Of a stretch of DNA of 15,691 nt, positions 1 to 6,720 are shown piece after piece. Under the pieces are notes generated by a model. It was not told where the DNA came from, did not search any database, and saw nothing but the letters and a program-made list of their open reading frames with translations. Position numbers and translations under genes: made by a program. This DNA comes from Panacagrimonas sp052386745. GTDB taxonomy: Bacteria; Pseudomonadota; Gammaproteobacteria; Nevskiales; Nevskiaceae. The stretch is from contig JBQTJW010000046.1 of assembly GCA_052386745.1 (NCBI GenBank), positions 1-15,691 of the forward strand, in the 5' to 3' direction. Within the stretch, counting starts at the first letter, position 1; every line of letters begins with the position of its first letter.

Positions 1-523
1 GCGCGCGGTGGCCCCAGGTGGTCCAGACCTTCTGTCCGGTGATCTTCCAGCCGCCCTCGACTTTCTCGGCGGCCGTTCGGCAGGACGAGAGGTCGGAACC
101 GGCGCCCGGTTCGCTCATGCCGATGCCGAAGTAGCACTCGCCGCGCGCGATCTTCGGCAGGAAGAATTCACGCTGTTCCTCGGTGCCGAAACGCAGGATC
201 TGCGGGCCGGACTGGCGGTCGGCAATCCAGTGCGCGCCCACCGGCGCACCGGCGGCGAGCAGTTCCTCGGTCACCACCCAGCGGTCGATCAGGGTGCGCT
301 CGTGCCCGCCGTATTTTTTTGGCCAGGTGATGCCGAGCCAGCCGCGCGCGCCGAGCTTGCGCGACAGGTCTTCGCTGAAATCGGTCCAGCAGTCGCAGCC
401 GGGCTGGAAATGGCCGGCGGCCAGTTCCCCGGCGAGGAAGGCCCGCACCTCGCGGCGCAGTTGCCGGGCCGATTCGGGCACTTCGACAAAGGGGAACTTC
501 ACGTCTTCAGCGGTCGGCGTCAT
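1..523 (-). CDS. Acyl-CoA dehydrogenase, N-terminal part (runs off the left edge)
   Basis: Reading leftwards from an ATG at 523-521, an open frame continues to the window edge without a stop, giving 174 residues of an acyl-CoA dehydrogenase (usual length about 380-400). These FAD enzymes introduce the alpha-beta double bond in acyl-CoA thioesters during beta-oxidation or steroid/terpenoid side-chain breakdown. Visible hallmarks are the helical N-terminal domain with GWLGITWPKKYGG (about residues 61-73), AHWIADRQSGP (98-107) and the substrate/FAD-loop motif GMSEPGAGSDL (135-145), followed by KVWTTWGH. The catalytic glutamate region lies outside the window. The Shine-Dalgarno sequence before this ATG is weak, but the start fits the family N-terminus. 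It lies 80 bp downstream of the barrel gene on the same strand, so they may be co-transcribed. The substrate cannot be told; the AHWIADRQSGP stretch is, from memory, shared by a subgroup with uncharacterised or cyclic substrates. Confidence 0.93.
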   Translation of the reverse strand, partial: MTPTAEDVKFPFVEVPESARQLRREVRAFLAGELAAGHFQPGCDCWTDFSEDLSRKLGARGWLGITWPKKYGGHERTLIDRWVVTEELLAAGAPVGAHWIADRQSGPQILRFGTEEQREFFLPKIARGECYFGIGMSEPGAGSDLSSCRTAAEKVEGGWKITGQKVWTTWGHRA

Positions 524-546
524 CGCTTGCAGGCACCCTTGCACAA

Positions 547-563
547 GGGGCCCGCGTGGCCCC
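547..563. other. GC-rich inverted repeat between barrel gene and acyl-CoA dehydrogenase
   Basis: GGGGCC and GGCCCC form a perfect 6-bp stem around a 5-base loop, 41 bp beyond the stop of the barrel gene (minus-strand reading) and 24 bp before the dehydrogenase start. There is no T-run after it on either strand, so it is not a classical intrinsic terminator; it may be an mRNA-processing or attenuation hairpin, or chance in GC-rich DNA. Confidence 0.3.
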
Positions 564-603
564 GACCGCTGAAGTTTAAAGCAGAAGCCTCAGACGATCC
601 GGT

Positions 604-1569
604 TCAGATGGGGAACGCGGCCTGGAGCCAGAATAGGTCGCCTTCCGGACCGTTGCGGGTGTCCCACTCCTTGGTCCACTTGAACACCACCGCCGCGCCA
701 GGGTTGAACCAGTAGCCGAACTGTGGGCCTGCGTTCATCTTCCGCAAGCGGAACCCGCCCGGCAGCGGCACGCTGTCATTGCCGATGCGGTCGTCCTCCA
801 CCTGCTTCAGGTACAGGCCGTGCAGGCCCACCTGCCAGCGCGGATCGGACGCGATCGGGCGGTAGTTGGCGCCCCAGGTCAGGCCGTACAGGTCGCCGGA
901 CTCGTAATCCGTCTGGTGGTTGCGGTGGTTCCAGGAGTAGTTGGTGGACAGGTCAATCATCCACTGCGGCGTCGGGGTCCAGGTCACCGACAGTTCCTGG
1001 GTGAACGTAAAGTAGTTCTGCGTGCCGTTGGCCAGCGCGTCCTTGTCGTAATTGCCCGGCATGATGAAGTGACCGGCCGCCAGCGCGTGCCAGTTGCCCA
1101 TGTGCCGGCCGACGATCAGGGGAACCAGGTTGACCAGCACCGCCCCGCTGCTGCTGTCCTTCTGGCCGGCAACTTCCACTTCGAGATGGATCGCCTCCTG
1201 GATGATGGCGCTGCCGAAGTTGAACCCGCCGGCGGTGAACTGCCAGGTGTGGCGGGTCATGGTCGCTTCGGCATAGGCGTCGAGCTTGAAGTCGGCCAGC
1301 GGAGCAAAGGTCTTGCCGTCGTTGCCGACGAACTTGTCCGCCGTGTAGTACAGCAGATAGGCGTAGTTGACGGTCACTCCCGGGGGCGCGAGCACACCCG
1401 AACCCAGGGTCTGGGCGCCCACCGCGAACGGGCCGAATCCACCGCTTTCCGACGCCAAGGTCACCGAAGGTGCCAGGGCCGAGCCGACAAGAAACGACAG
1501 GCCACAGACGGCGCGGGCGAACACGCCCGGACGCTTCTGCGAGCGGGCGTGAAGGGATGCAAGGTTCAT
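604..1569 (-). CDS. Outer-membrane beta-barrel protein, phenol MetA-pathway (SphA-like) family
   Basis: The 321-residue product starts with a basic, hydrophobic leader (about residues 12-39) ending in SVTLA|SES, a plausible signal-peptidase I site after residue 39. The rest is an alternating, aromatic-rich beta pattern with no long hydrophobic helices: YAYLLYYTADKFVG, LVNLVPLIVGRH, SVTWTPTPQWMIDLSTNYSWN, and a terminal strand DLFWLQAAFPI. This matches the family called putative MetA pathway of phenol degradation (PF13557-type). These are outer-membrane barrels thought to help take up hydrophobic or aromatic compounds, usually without biochemical proof. The start has a good ribosome site (AAGGAGAG, about 5 bases upstream). 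The gene stands alone behind its own leader with two palindromes, and an acyl-CoA dehydrogenase follows. A role in uptake of a hydrophobic growth substrate is inference. The last residue is Ile rather than the usual Phe of barrel proteins. Confidence 0.85.
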   Translation of the reverse strand: MNLASLHARSQKRPGVFARAVCGLSFLVGSALAPSVTLASESGGFGPFAVGAQTLGSGVLAPPGVTVNYAYLLYYTADKFVGNDGKTFAPLADFKLDAYAEATMTRHTWQFTAGGFNFGSAIIQEAIHLEVEVAGQKDSSSGAVLVNLVPLIVGRHMGNWHALAAGHFIMPGNYDKDALANGTQNYFTFTQELSVTWTPTPQWMIDLSTNYSWNHRNHQTDYESGDLYGLTWGANYRPIASDPRWQVGLHGLYLKQVEDDRIGNDSVPLPGGFRLRKMNAGPQFGYWFNPGAAVVFKWTKEWDTRNGPEGDLFWLQAAFPI

Positions 1570-1582
1570 CTACTCTCCTTGG

Positions 1583-1596
1583 GTGGCCATGGCCAC
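1583..1596. promoter_or_regulatory. 14-bp perfect palindrome in the barrel-gene leader
   Basis: GTGGCCATGGCCAC reads the same on both strands. It lies 14-27 bases upstream of the barrel-gene ATG, just before its ribosome site, and its half GTGGCCAT recurs at 1637-1644. It could be an operator or an mRNA hairpin that masks translation; either is speculative. Confidence 0.3.
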
Positions 1597-1659
1597 TTGA
1601 AATTTATGAGAAACGGATTACTGCGGGGAGTACATTGTGGCCATCGCGCAGACGCAAGG

Positions 1660-1679
1660 GACCTAACTATTGTTAGGTC
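1660..1679. promoter_or_regulatory. Perfect 8+8 bp inverted repeat, candidate operator of the barrel gene
   Basis: GACCTAAC, a 4-base spacer TATT, and GTTAGGTC form an uninterrupted dyad about 91 bases upstream of the barrel-gene start. No T-run follows on either strand, arguing against a terminator. The inner part CTAAC-N4-GTTAG has the shape of TetR-family operators; the PsrA fatty-acid regulator box, as I remember it, has GAAAC/GTTTC-like half sites with a short spacer, which is similar but not identical. Position and symmetry suggest a repressor or activator site; the regulator is not in the window. Confidence 0.5.
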
Positions 1680-1748
1680 TGGCGCGAGGCAGGTCACGAT
1701 GGTATTCGCCCCTAGCGGGCAAACACCCGATCCCGGCAACGGTCAGTG

Positions 1749-1765
1749 GCCGCCCAAACGGCGGC
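1749..1765 (-). terminator. Stem-loop just after the lipase stop codon
   Basis: GCCGCC and GGCGGC form a 6-bp stem with a CAAAC loop (GTTTG on the minus strand), 8 bases beyond the lipase TGA. It is placed as a 3'-end hairpin for the five-gene lipid operon, but there is no U-tract, so it may act as an mRNA stabiliser or a Rho-related site instead. Confidence 0.35.
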
Positions 1766-1773
1766 GATCCGGC

Positions 1774-2616
1774 TCAGGCGATGTGCGTTTCCACCCAGCC
1801 CTTGAGGTCCGCGAGCACGATGGCGCGGTCGGCCGGCAGCTCGTTGTAGATCTCGTGGAACAGCTCGTCGTAGATCTTCAGCGTCTTGTCCTTGGACGAG
1901 GCTTCCTTGTTCACCATCTGGCTGCCGGAGACGCCGGCCAGCACGTCCTTGCCGCCGTGCTGGATCAGCAGCGGCAGCTTGAGCCCGGGTACGGCCGCCG
2001 GCAGCCATTCCACGAACCCGATGATCTCTGACAGCGTGCGCGCCGGCACCTTGCCGTGGAAGTTGAGCGGATCGTCCGCGTAGTTCTGCACCACGCTCTC
2101 GTCGCGCGAGACGGTGGTGGGCGGAATGGCGAACAGGCCGGCGCTGGGTGCAAAGATCGACAGGATGCGGCTCAGCGGCTTCAGGTGCGGCGGCGCGCCG
2201 TCGATGGCCACGGCCGGGCCGGACAGGATCAGGCCCTTGAGCTTGGGCTGGTGCTTGAGCGTGTAGCTCAGCGCCAGCGCCCCGCCCATGCTGTGCCCGA
2301 GCATGAAGACGGGCTTGCCCGGGTTCTCTGTCTTGGCCAGTTCCACTACCTGGTCGATGTCCTCCACGGCGCGGGAGAAGCGGTCCACCACGGCGCGCGA
2401 GCCGTCCGACTTGCCGTGCCCGCGGTGATCCATCGCGTAGACGGCGCAGCCGGCCGCCACCAGCTGCTCGGCCACGTGCGCGTAGCGGCCGCTGTGCTCG
2501 CCCAGGCCGTGGACGATGACCACCGCCGCGCGTGTGGCGCCGTTGTCCGGCAACCAGGTGCGGCGGAAGATGGAAAAGCCCTTGGCGCCCTGGAACGTGG
2601 CTTCTCGGTGCTGCAT
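1774..2616 (-). CDS. Alpha/beta hydrolase, monoacylglycerol lipase-like
   Basis: A 280-residue serine hydrolase of the Hydrolase_4/monoglyceride lipase type, predicted to split acylglycerols into fatty acid and glycerol. Visible features in order: oxyanion-hole HGLGEHSGRY (36-45), YAMDHRGHGKSDG (60-72), nucleophile elbow GHSMGG with Ser109, acid HGGKD with Asp224, and catalytic His254 in ELFHEIYNEL. The triad is complete and there is no signal peptide, so it is cytoplasmic. The open frame extends upstream into the acyltransferase gene, but I chose the ATG at 2616: it sits one base after the acyltransferase TGA (TGACATG), has GGAG about 10 bases upstream, and gives the family N-terminus. Sitting at the end of a triacylglycerol-synthesis operon, it may recycle mono/diacylglycerol or control storage-lipid turnover. 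The equivalent position in the mycobacterial cluster is held by a lipase (LipQ). Confidence 0.9.
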   Translation of the reverse strand: MQHREATFQGAKGFSIFRRTWLPDNGATRAAVVIVHGLGEHSGRYAHVAEQLVAAGCAVYAMDHRGHGKSDGSRAVVDRFSRAVEDIDQVVELAKTENPGKPVFMLGHSMGGALALSYTLKHQPKLKGLILSGPAVAIDGAPPHLKPLSRILSIFAPSAGLFAIPPTTVSRDESVVQNYADDPLNFHGKVPARTLSEIIGFVEWLPAAVPGLKLPLLIQHGGKDVLAGVSGSQMVNKEASSKDKTLKIYDELFHEIYNELPADRAIVLADLKGWVETHIA

Positions 2617-2617
2617 G

Positions 2618-4210
2618 TCAGTTGGCTCCTGCGGTGGCATTGACCTTGGCCTTGGCCCGGCCCTTGGGTTTGGCGGCCTTCCTGGCCGGAGCCGCTTTCG
2701 CGGCCGGTGAGGCAGCGACACTGGCCTTCACTTCGGCCTTCGCGGCGGCCTTGACCTCGGGTTTCTTGCGCGGCACCAGGTCCAGCACTTCGTCGATGCC
2801 CTCGGCGATGCACTGCATCATCAGCTCCGGTTCGGTGACAGCGGCGCGGTCGCTGTTCACGCCCAGGCAGCAGCGGCCGTCGTGGGTGACCATCGCGATC
2901 ATCATCGCGCAGCCCGGCAGCGGTCCGAACGGGTACATGTGCGTGACCCGCGCGCCGGCGATGTACACCGTGCGGTTGATGCCCGGCACATTGCTGATCT
3001 GCGCGTCCTGCGCCGTGGTCATGTTGGAGGTGAGCGTGGTGGCCACCGCCAGCGGCAGGCGCGTGAGCACCGGCATGACCTTGATCAGGCTGTCCAGCCC
3101 GGGTTCGGACTTGATGTTGCGCACGAACGCCTGCACGTCGCGCATGCGCGCCACCGGGTCGGTCTCCTTGATCAGCGCCGCGTACTGCGCGCCGGCAAAC
3201 TTGTTGCCGCCGATGGTGTCGGCGTCGGTGCGGATGCTCACCGGGAAGCCCACCGGCATGCGCTCCGGAATGCTCACGCCCATCTGCTCGTGGTAGCGGC
3301 GGAAGCCGCCCATCAGCCCGGCCAGCAGGGCGTCGTTGAGCGTGGCGTCCACCGACTTGGCCGCGGCCTTGAGATCGGCCAGCGCAAAGTCCAGCGAATC
3401 GAAGCGCCAGGTGAGGCTGCGCTTGCGCAGCAGCGGCGAGCCCTTGATGGGCTTCACCGTCAGCACGCGCTTGGCCGACGCGGCGTAATCCAGCGTCTCG
3501 CGCAGCTTGGCCGGGTCGGAAATGAAGTCGCGCGCGGTGGACAGCAGCGAGCCGTTGACCCGGGCAAAGCCGCCGGGGAAGGCCTTGAGGCCGGTGAGCA
3601 TGTTCTTGCGCGCCAGCTCGCCCGGCTTGGGCACGGCCTTCTTCGGCACCGAGGGCAGCGGGGGCGGCTCGCGCCCGCTGGTTTCCTGGGTGGTGGAGAG
3701 CACGCGGCTGAACAGCTGCATGATGCCCAGGCCGTCGGTGGTGGAATGGTGCATCTTGAGGACGTAGGCGGCGCTGCCGTCGTCCAGGCCCTCGATCAGC
3801 GTGGATTCCCAGGGCGCGCGGGCCTTGTCGAACGGCGACATGGCGATGGTCTGCACCAGGTCCAGCAGCTGGCGGTGCGAACCAGGCTCCGGCAGGCGCA
3901 CGCGGCGCAGGTGGTAGTCCAGGATGAATTCCGGGTCGTCGATCCAGGTCGGCGCGCCGATGCCGTAGGCCGGGTCGACCACGCGCTGGCGGAAGCGCGG
4001 CACCACGCGCACCAGCCACTCGTGCGCGGCCACCAGGCGCGACCAGTCCGGGCTCTGGTCCAGCCGCAGCACCAGGGTGCCGGTGGAACGCAGCATCGGG
4101 TCGGCTTCCACGCGCCACATGATCGCCTCGAAGGCGCTCATCTCGGCGGGCCCGCCCCAGCCTTTGAGTTCCTTCAGCAAGGTGGCGTCGGCAGCTTCCG
4201 GCTTGGTCAT
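2618..4210 (-). CDS. Wax ester synthase/acyl-CoA:diacylglycerol acyltransferase (WS/DGAT) with Lys/Ala-rich tail
   Basis: The 530-residue product belongs to the bifunctional WS/DGAT family, which transfers an acyl group from acyl-CoA to diacylglycerol (giving triacylglycerol) or to a long-chain alcohol (giving wax ester). The condensation motif HHSTTDG is at 154-160, matching HHxxxDG. Further landmarks are MSPFDKARAPWE (124-135), the GGNKFAGAQYAAL block, and the C-terminal NVPGINRTVYIAGA region. The family is usually about 450-490 residues; here an extra tail of about 50 residues (480-530) is almost entirely Ala, Lys and Pro with AAKA-like repeats, resembling histone H1 and PhaF tails. The start ATG has GGAG about 8 bases upstream. 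It lies 63 bp after gpsA and one base before the lipase. The preceding genes would supply diacylglycerol, which favours a DGAT role over wax esters; no fatty acyl-CoA reductase is in the window. Confidence 0.93.
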   Translation of the reverse strand: MTKPEAADATLLKELKGWGGPAEMSAFEAIMWRVEADPMLRSTGTLVLRLDQSPDWSRLVAAHEWLVRVVPRFRQRVVDPAYGIGAPTWIDDPEFILDYHLRRVRLPEPGSHRQLLDLVQTIAMSPFDKARAPWESTLIEGLDDGSAAYVLKMHHSTTDGLGIMQLFSRVLSTTQETSGREPPPLPSVPKKAVPKPGELARKNMLTGLKAFPGGFARVNGSLLSTARDFISDPAKLRETLDYAASAKRVLTVKPIKGSPLLRKRSLTWRFDSLDFALADLKAAAKSVDATLNDALLAGLMGGFRRYHEQMGVSIPERMPVGFPVSIRTDADTIGGNKFAGAQYAALIKETDPVARMRDVQAFVRNIKSEPGLDSLIKVMPVLTRLPLAVATTLTSNMTTAQDAQISNVPGINRTVYIAGARVTHMYPFGPLPGCAMMIAMVTHDGRCCLGVNSDRAAVTEPELMMQCIAEGIDEVLDLVPRKKPEVKAAAKAEVKASVAASPAAKAAPARKAAKPKGRAKAKVNATAGAN

Positions 4211-4253
4211 CGGGTGTCTCCGTGAAATTGAAGCAAGGTCAGAATTCGAGGGT

Positions 4254-4268
4254 GGCGCCGGCGGCGCC
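4254..4268. other. GC stem-loop in the gpsA-WS/DGAT gap
   Basis: GGCGCC, a 3-base GGC spacer and GGCGCC can fold into a 6-bp hairpin starting 5 bases after the gpsA stop. No U-tract follows, so it is more likely an intra-operon processing or partial-termination element than a full terminator. It is the only gap of notable size (63 bp) inside the five-gene operon. Confidence 0.3.
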
Positions 4269-4273
4269 GCGGT

Positions 4274-5281
4274 TCATCCGGCAGCGCGCTCGGAGCCGGC
4301 GACCGAACGCATCAGCCCGCGGAACGCACCGCGCGCGGTCTGGGTGCCCTTCACCACGCCGGCCACTTCGTAGGCAATCGGCATCTCGATGCCGCAGCGG
4401 TTGGCCAGTTCCATGACCACGCTGCTGGTCTTGATGCCCTCGGCCACCATGTTCATGGAGGCGATGATCTCGGCCGTGCTGCGGCCCTTGGCGTACTGCT
4501 CGCCCACCTGGCGGTTGCGCGACAGCGGGCTCATGCAGGTGGTCAGCAGGTCGCCCAGGCCGGTGAGGCCGGAGAAGGTCGCCATCTCGCCGCCCAGCGC
4601 CACGCCCAGGCGTGCGATCTCGGCCAGGCCGCGGGTGATGACCACCGCGCGGGTGTTGTTACCCACGCCCAGGCCCTCGGCCATGCCGGCGGAGATGGCG
4701 ATGACGTTCTTCAGCGGCCCGCCCAGCTCGGAGCCGACCACGTCGGTGTTGGTGTAAACGCGGAACAGCGGGTTGGCGAAGATCGGGCTCAGCGCCCGTC
4801 CCACCGATTCGTCGGGCATCGCGATCACGGCCGCTGCCGCCATGCCCTGCAGCACTTCCTTGGCGATGTTGGGCCCGGCGAACACGCCGGCCGGATGGCC
4901 CGGTAGCTCCTGATGGATGATCTCCGTCATGCGCAGGTTGCTGCCCTGTTCCAGGCCCTTGGACAGGCTCAGCACCGGCACCCAGGGGCGCACCAGGGGC
5001 GCGGCCAGCTTCAGCGTTTCGCGCACGCTGTGCGAGGGCACGCCCACCACCAGCACGTCGCAATGGCGCAGCGCCTCTTCCATCGAGGTGGTGGCGCGCA
5101 GGTTGGGGTGCAGCGGCAGGTCCTTGAGGTAGACGTCGTTGCGGTGCTCGCGGTTGATCTGGTCCACCGACTCCGGCCGGCGCGCCCAGATCAGGGTGTC
5201 GGCATTGCGCGCCGCCAGGCTGGCAACGGTGGTCCCCCAGGACCCTGCTCCGAGAACGGCAACATTGATGGGGCGGCTCAT
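4274..5281 (-). CDS. gpsA: NAD(P)H-dependent glycerol-3-phosphate dehydrogenase
   Basis: The 335-residue protein (E. coli GpsA is about 339) reduces dihydroxyacetone phosphate to sn-glycerol-3-phosphate, the backbone of all glycerolipids, in the cytoplasm. The nucleotide-binding GAGSWGTT is at 11-18, SLSKGLE with a conserved Lys at 109, GPNIAKE (136-142), and the catalytic-domain motif LGGPLKNV with Lys191, then TGLGDLLTT (240-248). The open frame runs on upstream through the previous gene, but the real start is the ATG at 5281: it overlaps the TGA of the HAD-PlsC gene as ATGA and has a strong GGAGGAG ribosome site 7 bases upstream, so translation is probably coupled. Its place between the acyltransferases and the WS/DGAT suggests it is there to supply precursor for storage lipid. 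A second, housekeeping gpsA elsewhere in the genome is possible and would support that. Confidence 0.96.
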   Translation of the reverse strand: MSRPINVAVLGAGSWGTTVASLAARNADTLIWARRPESVDQINREHRNDVYLKDLPLHPNLRATTSMEEALRHCDVLVVGVPSHSVRETLKLAAPLVRPWVPVLSLSKGLEQGSNLRMTEIIHQELPGHPAGVFAGPNIAKEVLQGMAAAAVIAMPDESVGRALSPIFANPLFRVYTNTDVVGSELGGPLKNVIAISAGMAEGLGVGNNTRAVVITRGLAEIARLGVALGGEMATFSGLTGLGDLLTTCMSPLSRNRQVGEQYAKGRSTAEIIASMNMVAEGIKTSSVVMELANRCGIEMPIAYEVAGVVKGTQTARGAFRGLMRSVAGSERAAG

Positions 5282-6720
5282 GATTTTTCTCCTCCGGGCC
5301 AGTTGGCGAGCGTATCGAGGTAGAGCTGGCGGACGTCCTCGACTTTCTCTGTCATTTCGGAGCGGCCCCAGCCCGAGACATCGATTGGCGGGTGCACCAC
5401 CACCTGGCAGATGCCGGAGCGCATCACGTGGTCGTCGCGTCCCATGATCTCGCCGGCGTTGCGGATCACGATGGGGACAATGGGCACCCCGGCCTGCTGG
5501 GCCATGTGGAAGGCGCCCTTCTTGAACGGGCCGAGCTTCGGCGAGTACGAGCGCGTCCCTTCCGGAGACACGCACACGCACAGGCCGCGCTTGAGGCGGT
5601 CGGTGACCGGCTTCATGGCTTCCAGCGCCTTGGCCGTGTTGCTGCGGTCGATGAAGGCCACGTCCGCCATCTTCAGGAACGCACCGAACCCGAAGGCATC
5701 GGCTGCCTCCTTCTTGGCGATGGCGGTGATCCCGCTGCGGAGCAGGTACCCCGTCAGGAACATGTCGAACTTGCTCTGGTGGTTGATGATGAACACGCAG
5801 GGCCGGCTCGACCACAGGTGCTCCTCGCCCTGCACGTCCACCGTCACCCCGAGGATCTTCATGGTGGTGTCGGCGCTCACGCCGGTCATGAAGTCCACGG
5901 CGCGGCGGTTGTCCCCGGTGGCCTTGGCCATGCCGATGCCGGCCAGGAGCGTGCCGCCCATGGCGGTGTAGGCCGCAACCGAACGCGCCAGCGCCTCCCT
6001 GCCCGCCTTGCGCCGCGCCTTGAAGCGCAGCACCGGCCAGCGGTGGGCTTCGGCATGAGCCAGCAGCTTTTCGCCGGGCTGCACCGCCTTGGGCTTGCCC
6101 ACGGTGCTGAGGAAATCGATGTCCTCGTTGCCGTTGGCGTAGCCGAAGCTCTTGTCCAGCGCGATGCCGTGTTCCCTGGCGAAAGCGCGCACCGCGTTGG
6201 CCTTGCCGCTGCCCCACAGCGGCTTGCCCTTCAGGCCACCGGTGATGCGGCCGTTGCGGGTGCGCGGCTGCGTGGCCAGGATGTGCTGGATGCCGTATTC
6301 CTCGGCCAGCGGCTCGATCTGGAACGGCGTGGCCGACGAGGCCACCGACACGGTGTGCCCCATCCGCAGGTGCGCCTGCACCAGCGCCCAGCCTTCGGGG
6401 AACTGCGTGCGCGCAATCTTCTGCTGATAGAGCCGCTTCCACATGGCGCGGATCTCGTCCACGCTGCGGTCGGACCAGGCCACCATCGCATCGGTGATGA
6501 CGTCGCGGAACTCGTCCTCGCTGAGTTCACCGCGGCGCATCAGCTTGATGGTCTCCACCAGTTCGGCCACGCCCACCTCGCCGCGGCGCATGCGGTCCTG
6601 GAAGTAGGCCAGCGCGGAATAGCCGTCGATGAGCGTGCCATCGAAGTCGAAGAACGCCCCGATCTTCGGACCGCGCGGGGCGGCCTCGATGGCGGCGAGG
6701 GCTTCTTCAAGGGTGCTCAT
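5278..6720 (-). CDS. plsC: HAD-superfamily (IB) phosphatase fused to 1-acyl-glycerol-3-phosphate acyltransferase (PlsC)
   Basis: A 480-residue two-domain protein. Residues about 18-215 are a SerB-like HAD-IB phosphatase: motif I FFDFDGTLIDG (Asp25, Asp27), motif II VASSAT (126-131), and motif IV GYANGNEDIDFL (193-204), where the usual first Asp appears as Asn196 while Asp200 is kept. Residues about 280-450 are a PlsC acyltransferase: NHQSKFD (HX4D, His314/Asp319), VAFIDRS (354-360), SPEGTRS (385-391) and VPIVPIVI (412-419). PlsC makes phosphatidic acid from lysophosphatidic acid; the HAD half could remove a phosphate from that product to give diacylglycerol, but this is inference. The ATG at 6720 overlaps the plsB stop as ATGA and has AAGGAG 8 bases upstream. 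The same fusion is known in mycobacteria (Rv2483c). A hydrophobic stretch near 253-265 may be a membrane contact. Confidence 0.93.
   Translation of the reverse strand: MSTLEEALAAIEAAPRGPKIGAFFDFDGTLIDGYSALAYFQDRMRRGEVGVAELVETIKLMRRGELSEDEFRDVITDAMVAWSDRSVDEIRAMWKRLYQQKIARTQFPEGWALVQAHLRMGHTVSVASSATPFQIEPLAEEYGIQHILATQPRTRNGRITGGLKGKPLWGSGKANAVRAFAREHGIALDKSFGYANGNEDIDFLSTVGKPKAVQPGEKLLAHAEAHRWPVLRFKARRKAGREALARSVAAYTAMGGTLLAGIGMAKATGDNRRAVDFMTGVSADTTMKILGVTVDVQGEEHLWSSRPCVFIINHQSKFDMFLTGYLLRSGITAIAKKEAADAFGFGAFLKMADVAFIDRSNTAKALEAMKPVTDRLKRGLCVCVSPEGTRSYSPKLGPFKKGAFHMAQQAGVPIVPIVIRNAGEIMGRDDHVMRSGICQVVVHPPIDVSGWGRSEMTEKVEDVRQLYLDTLANWPGGEKS

Larger units (their letters stand above)
1570..1773. 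other. Leader/intergenic region between lipase and barrel genes
   Basis: Both flanking genes are on the minus strand, so this 204-bp gap holds the 3' end of the lipase operon and the promoter of the barrel gene. The part at about 1597-1680 is visibly richer in A+T than its surroundings. A possible minus-strand promoter is TTGCGT (about 1651-1656) with TGTACT about 17 bases further on, but the match is poor. Two palindromes and one terminator-like hairpin are listed separately. The 8-mer GTGGCCAT occurs twice (1583-1590 and 1637-1644). Confidence 0.5.

Noticed and set aside
1660..1679. Reading the 8+8 bp dyad as the intrinsic terminator of the lipase operon
   Set aside because: No T-run on either strand and it lies nearly 100 bp after the lipase stop; an operator fits better, though it is not proven.
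820..2031. 403-residue plus-strand frame spanning the barrel gene, its leader and the lipase end
   Set aside because: It would run through the leader palindromes and two real genes; no recognizable motif.
2346..4118. 590-residue minus-strand frame over the WS/DGAT and lipase genes
   Set aside because: Out-of-frame relative to both; Ala/Arg/Gly/His-rich shadow. The lipase and WS/DGAT motifs are in the other frames.
2882..4225. 447-residue plus-strand frame opposite the WS/DGAT gene
   Set aside because: Shadow of a well-supported coding frame, with low-complexity His/Arg/Gln-rich translation and no ribosome site.
5282..6442. Upstream extension of gpsA to a 722-residue protein
   Set aside because: The extension is an out-of-frame reading of the HAD-PlsC gene; the ATGA overlap and the strong ribosome site place the start at 5281.
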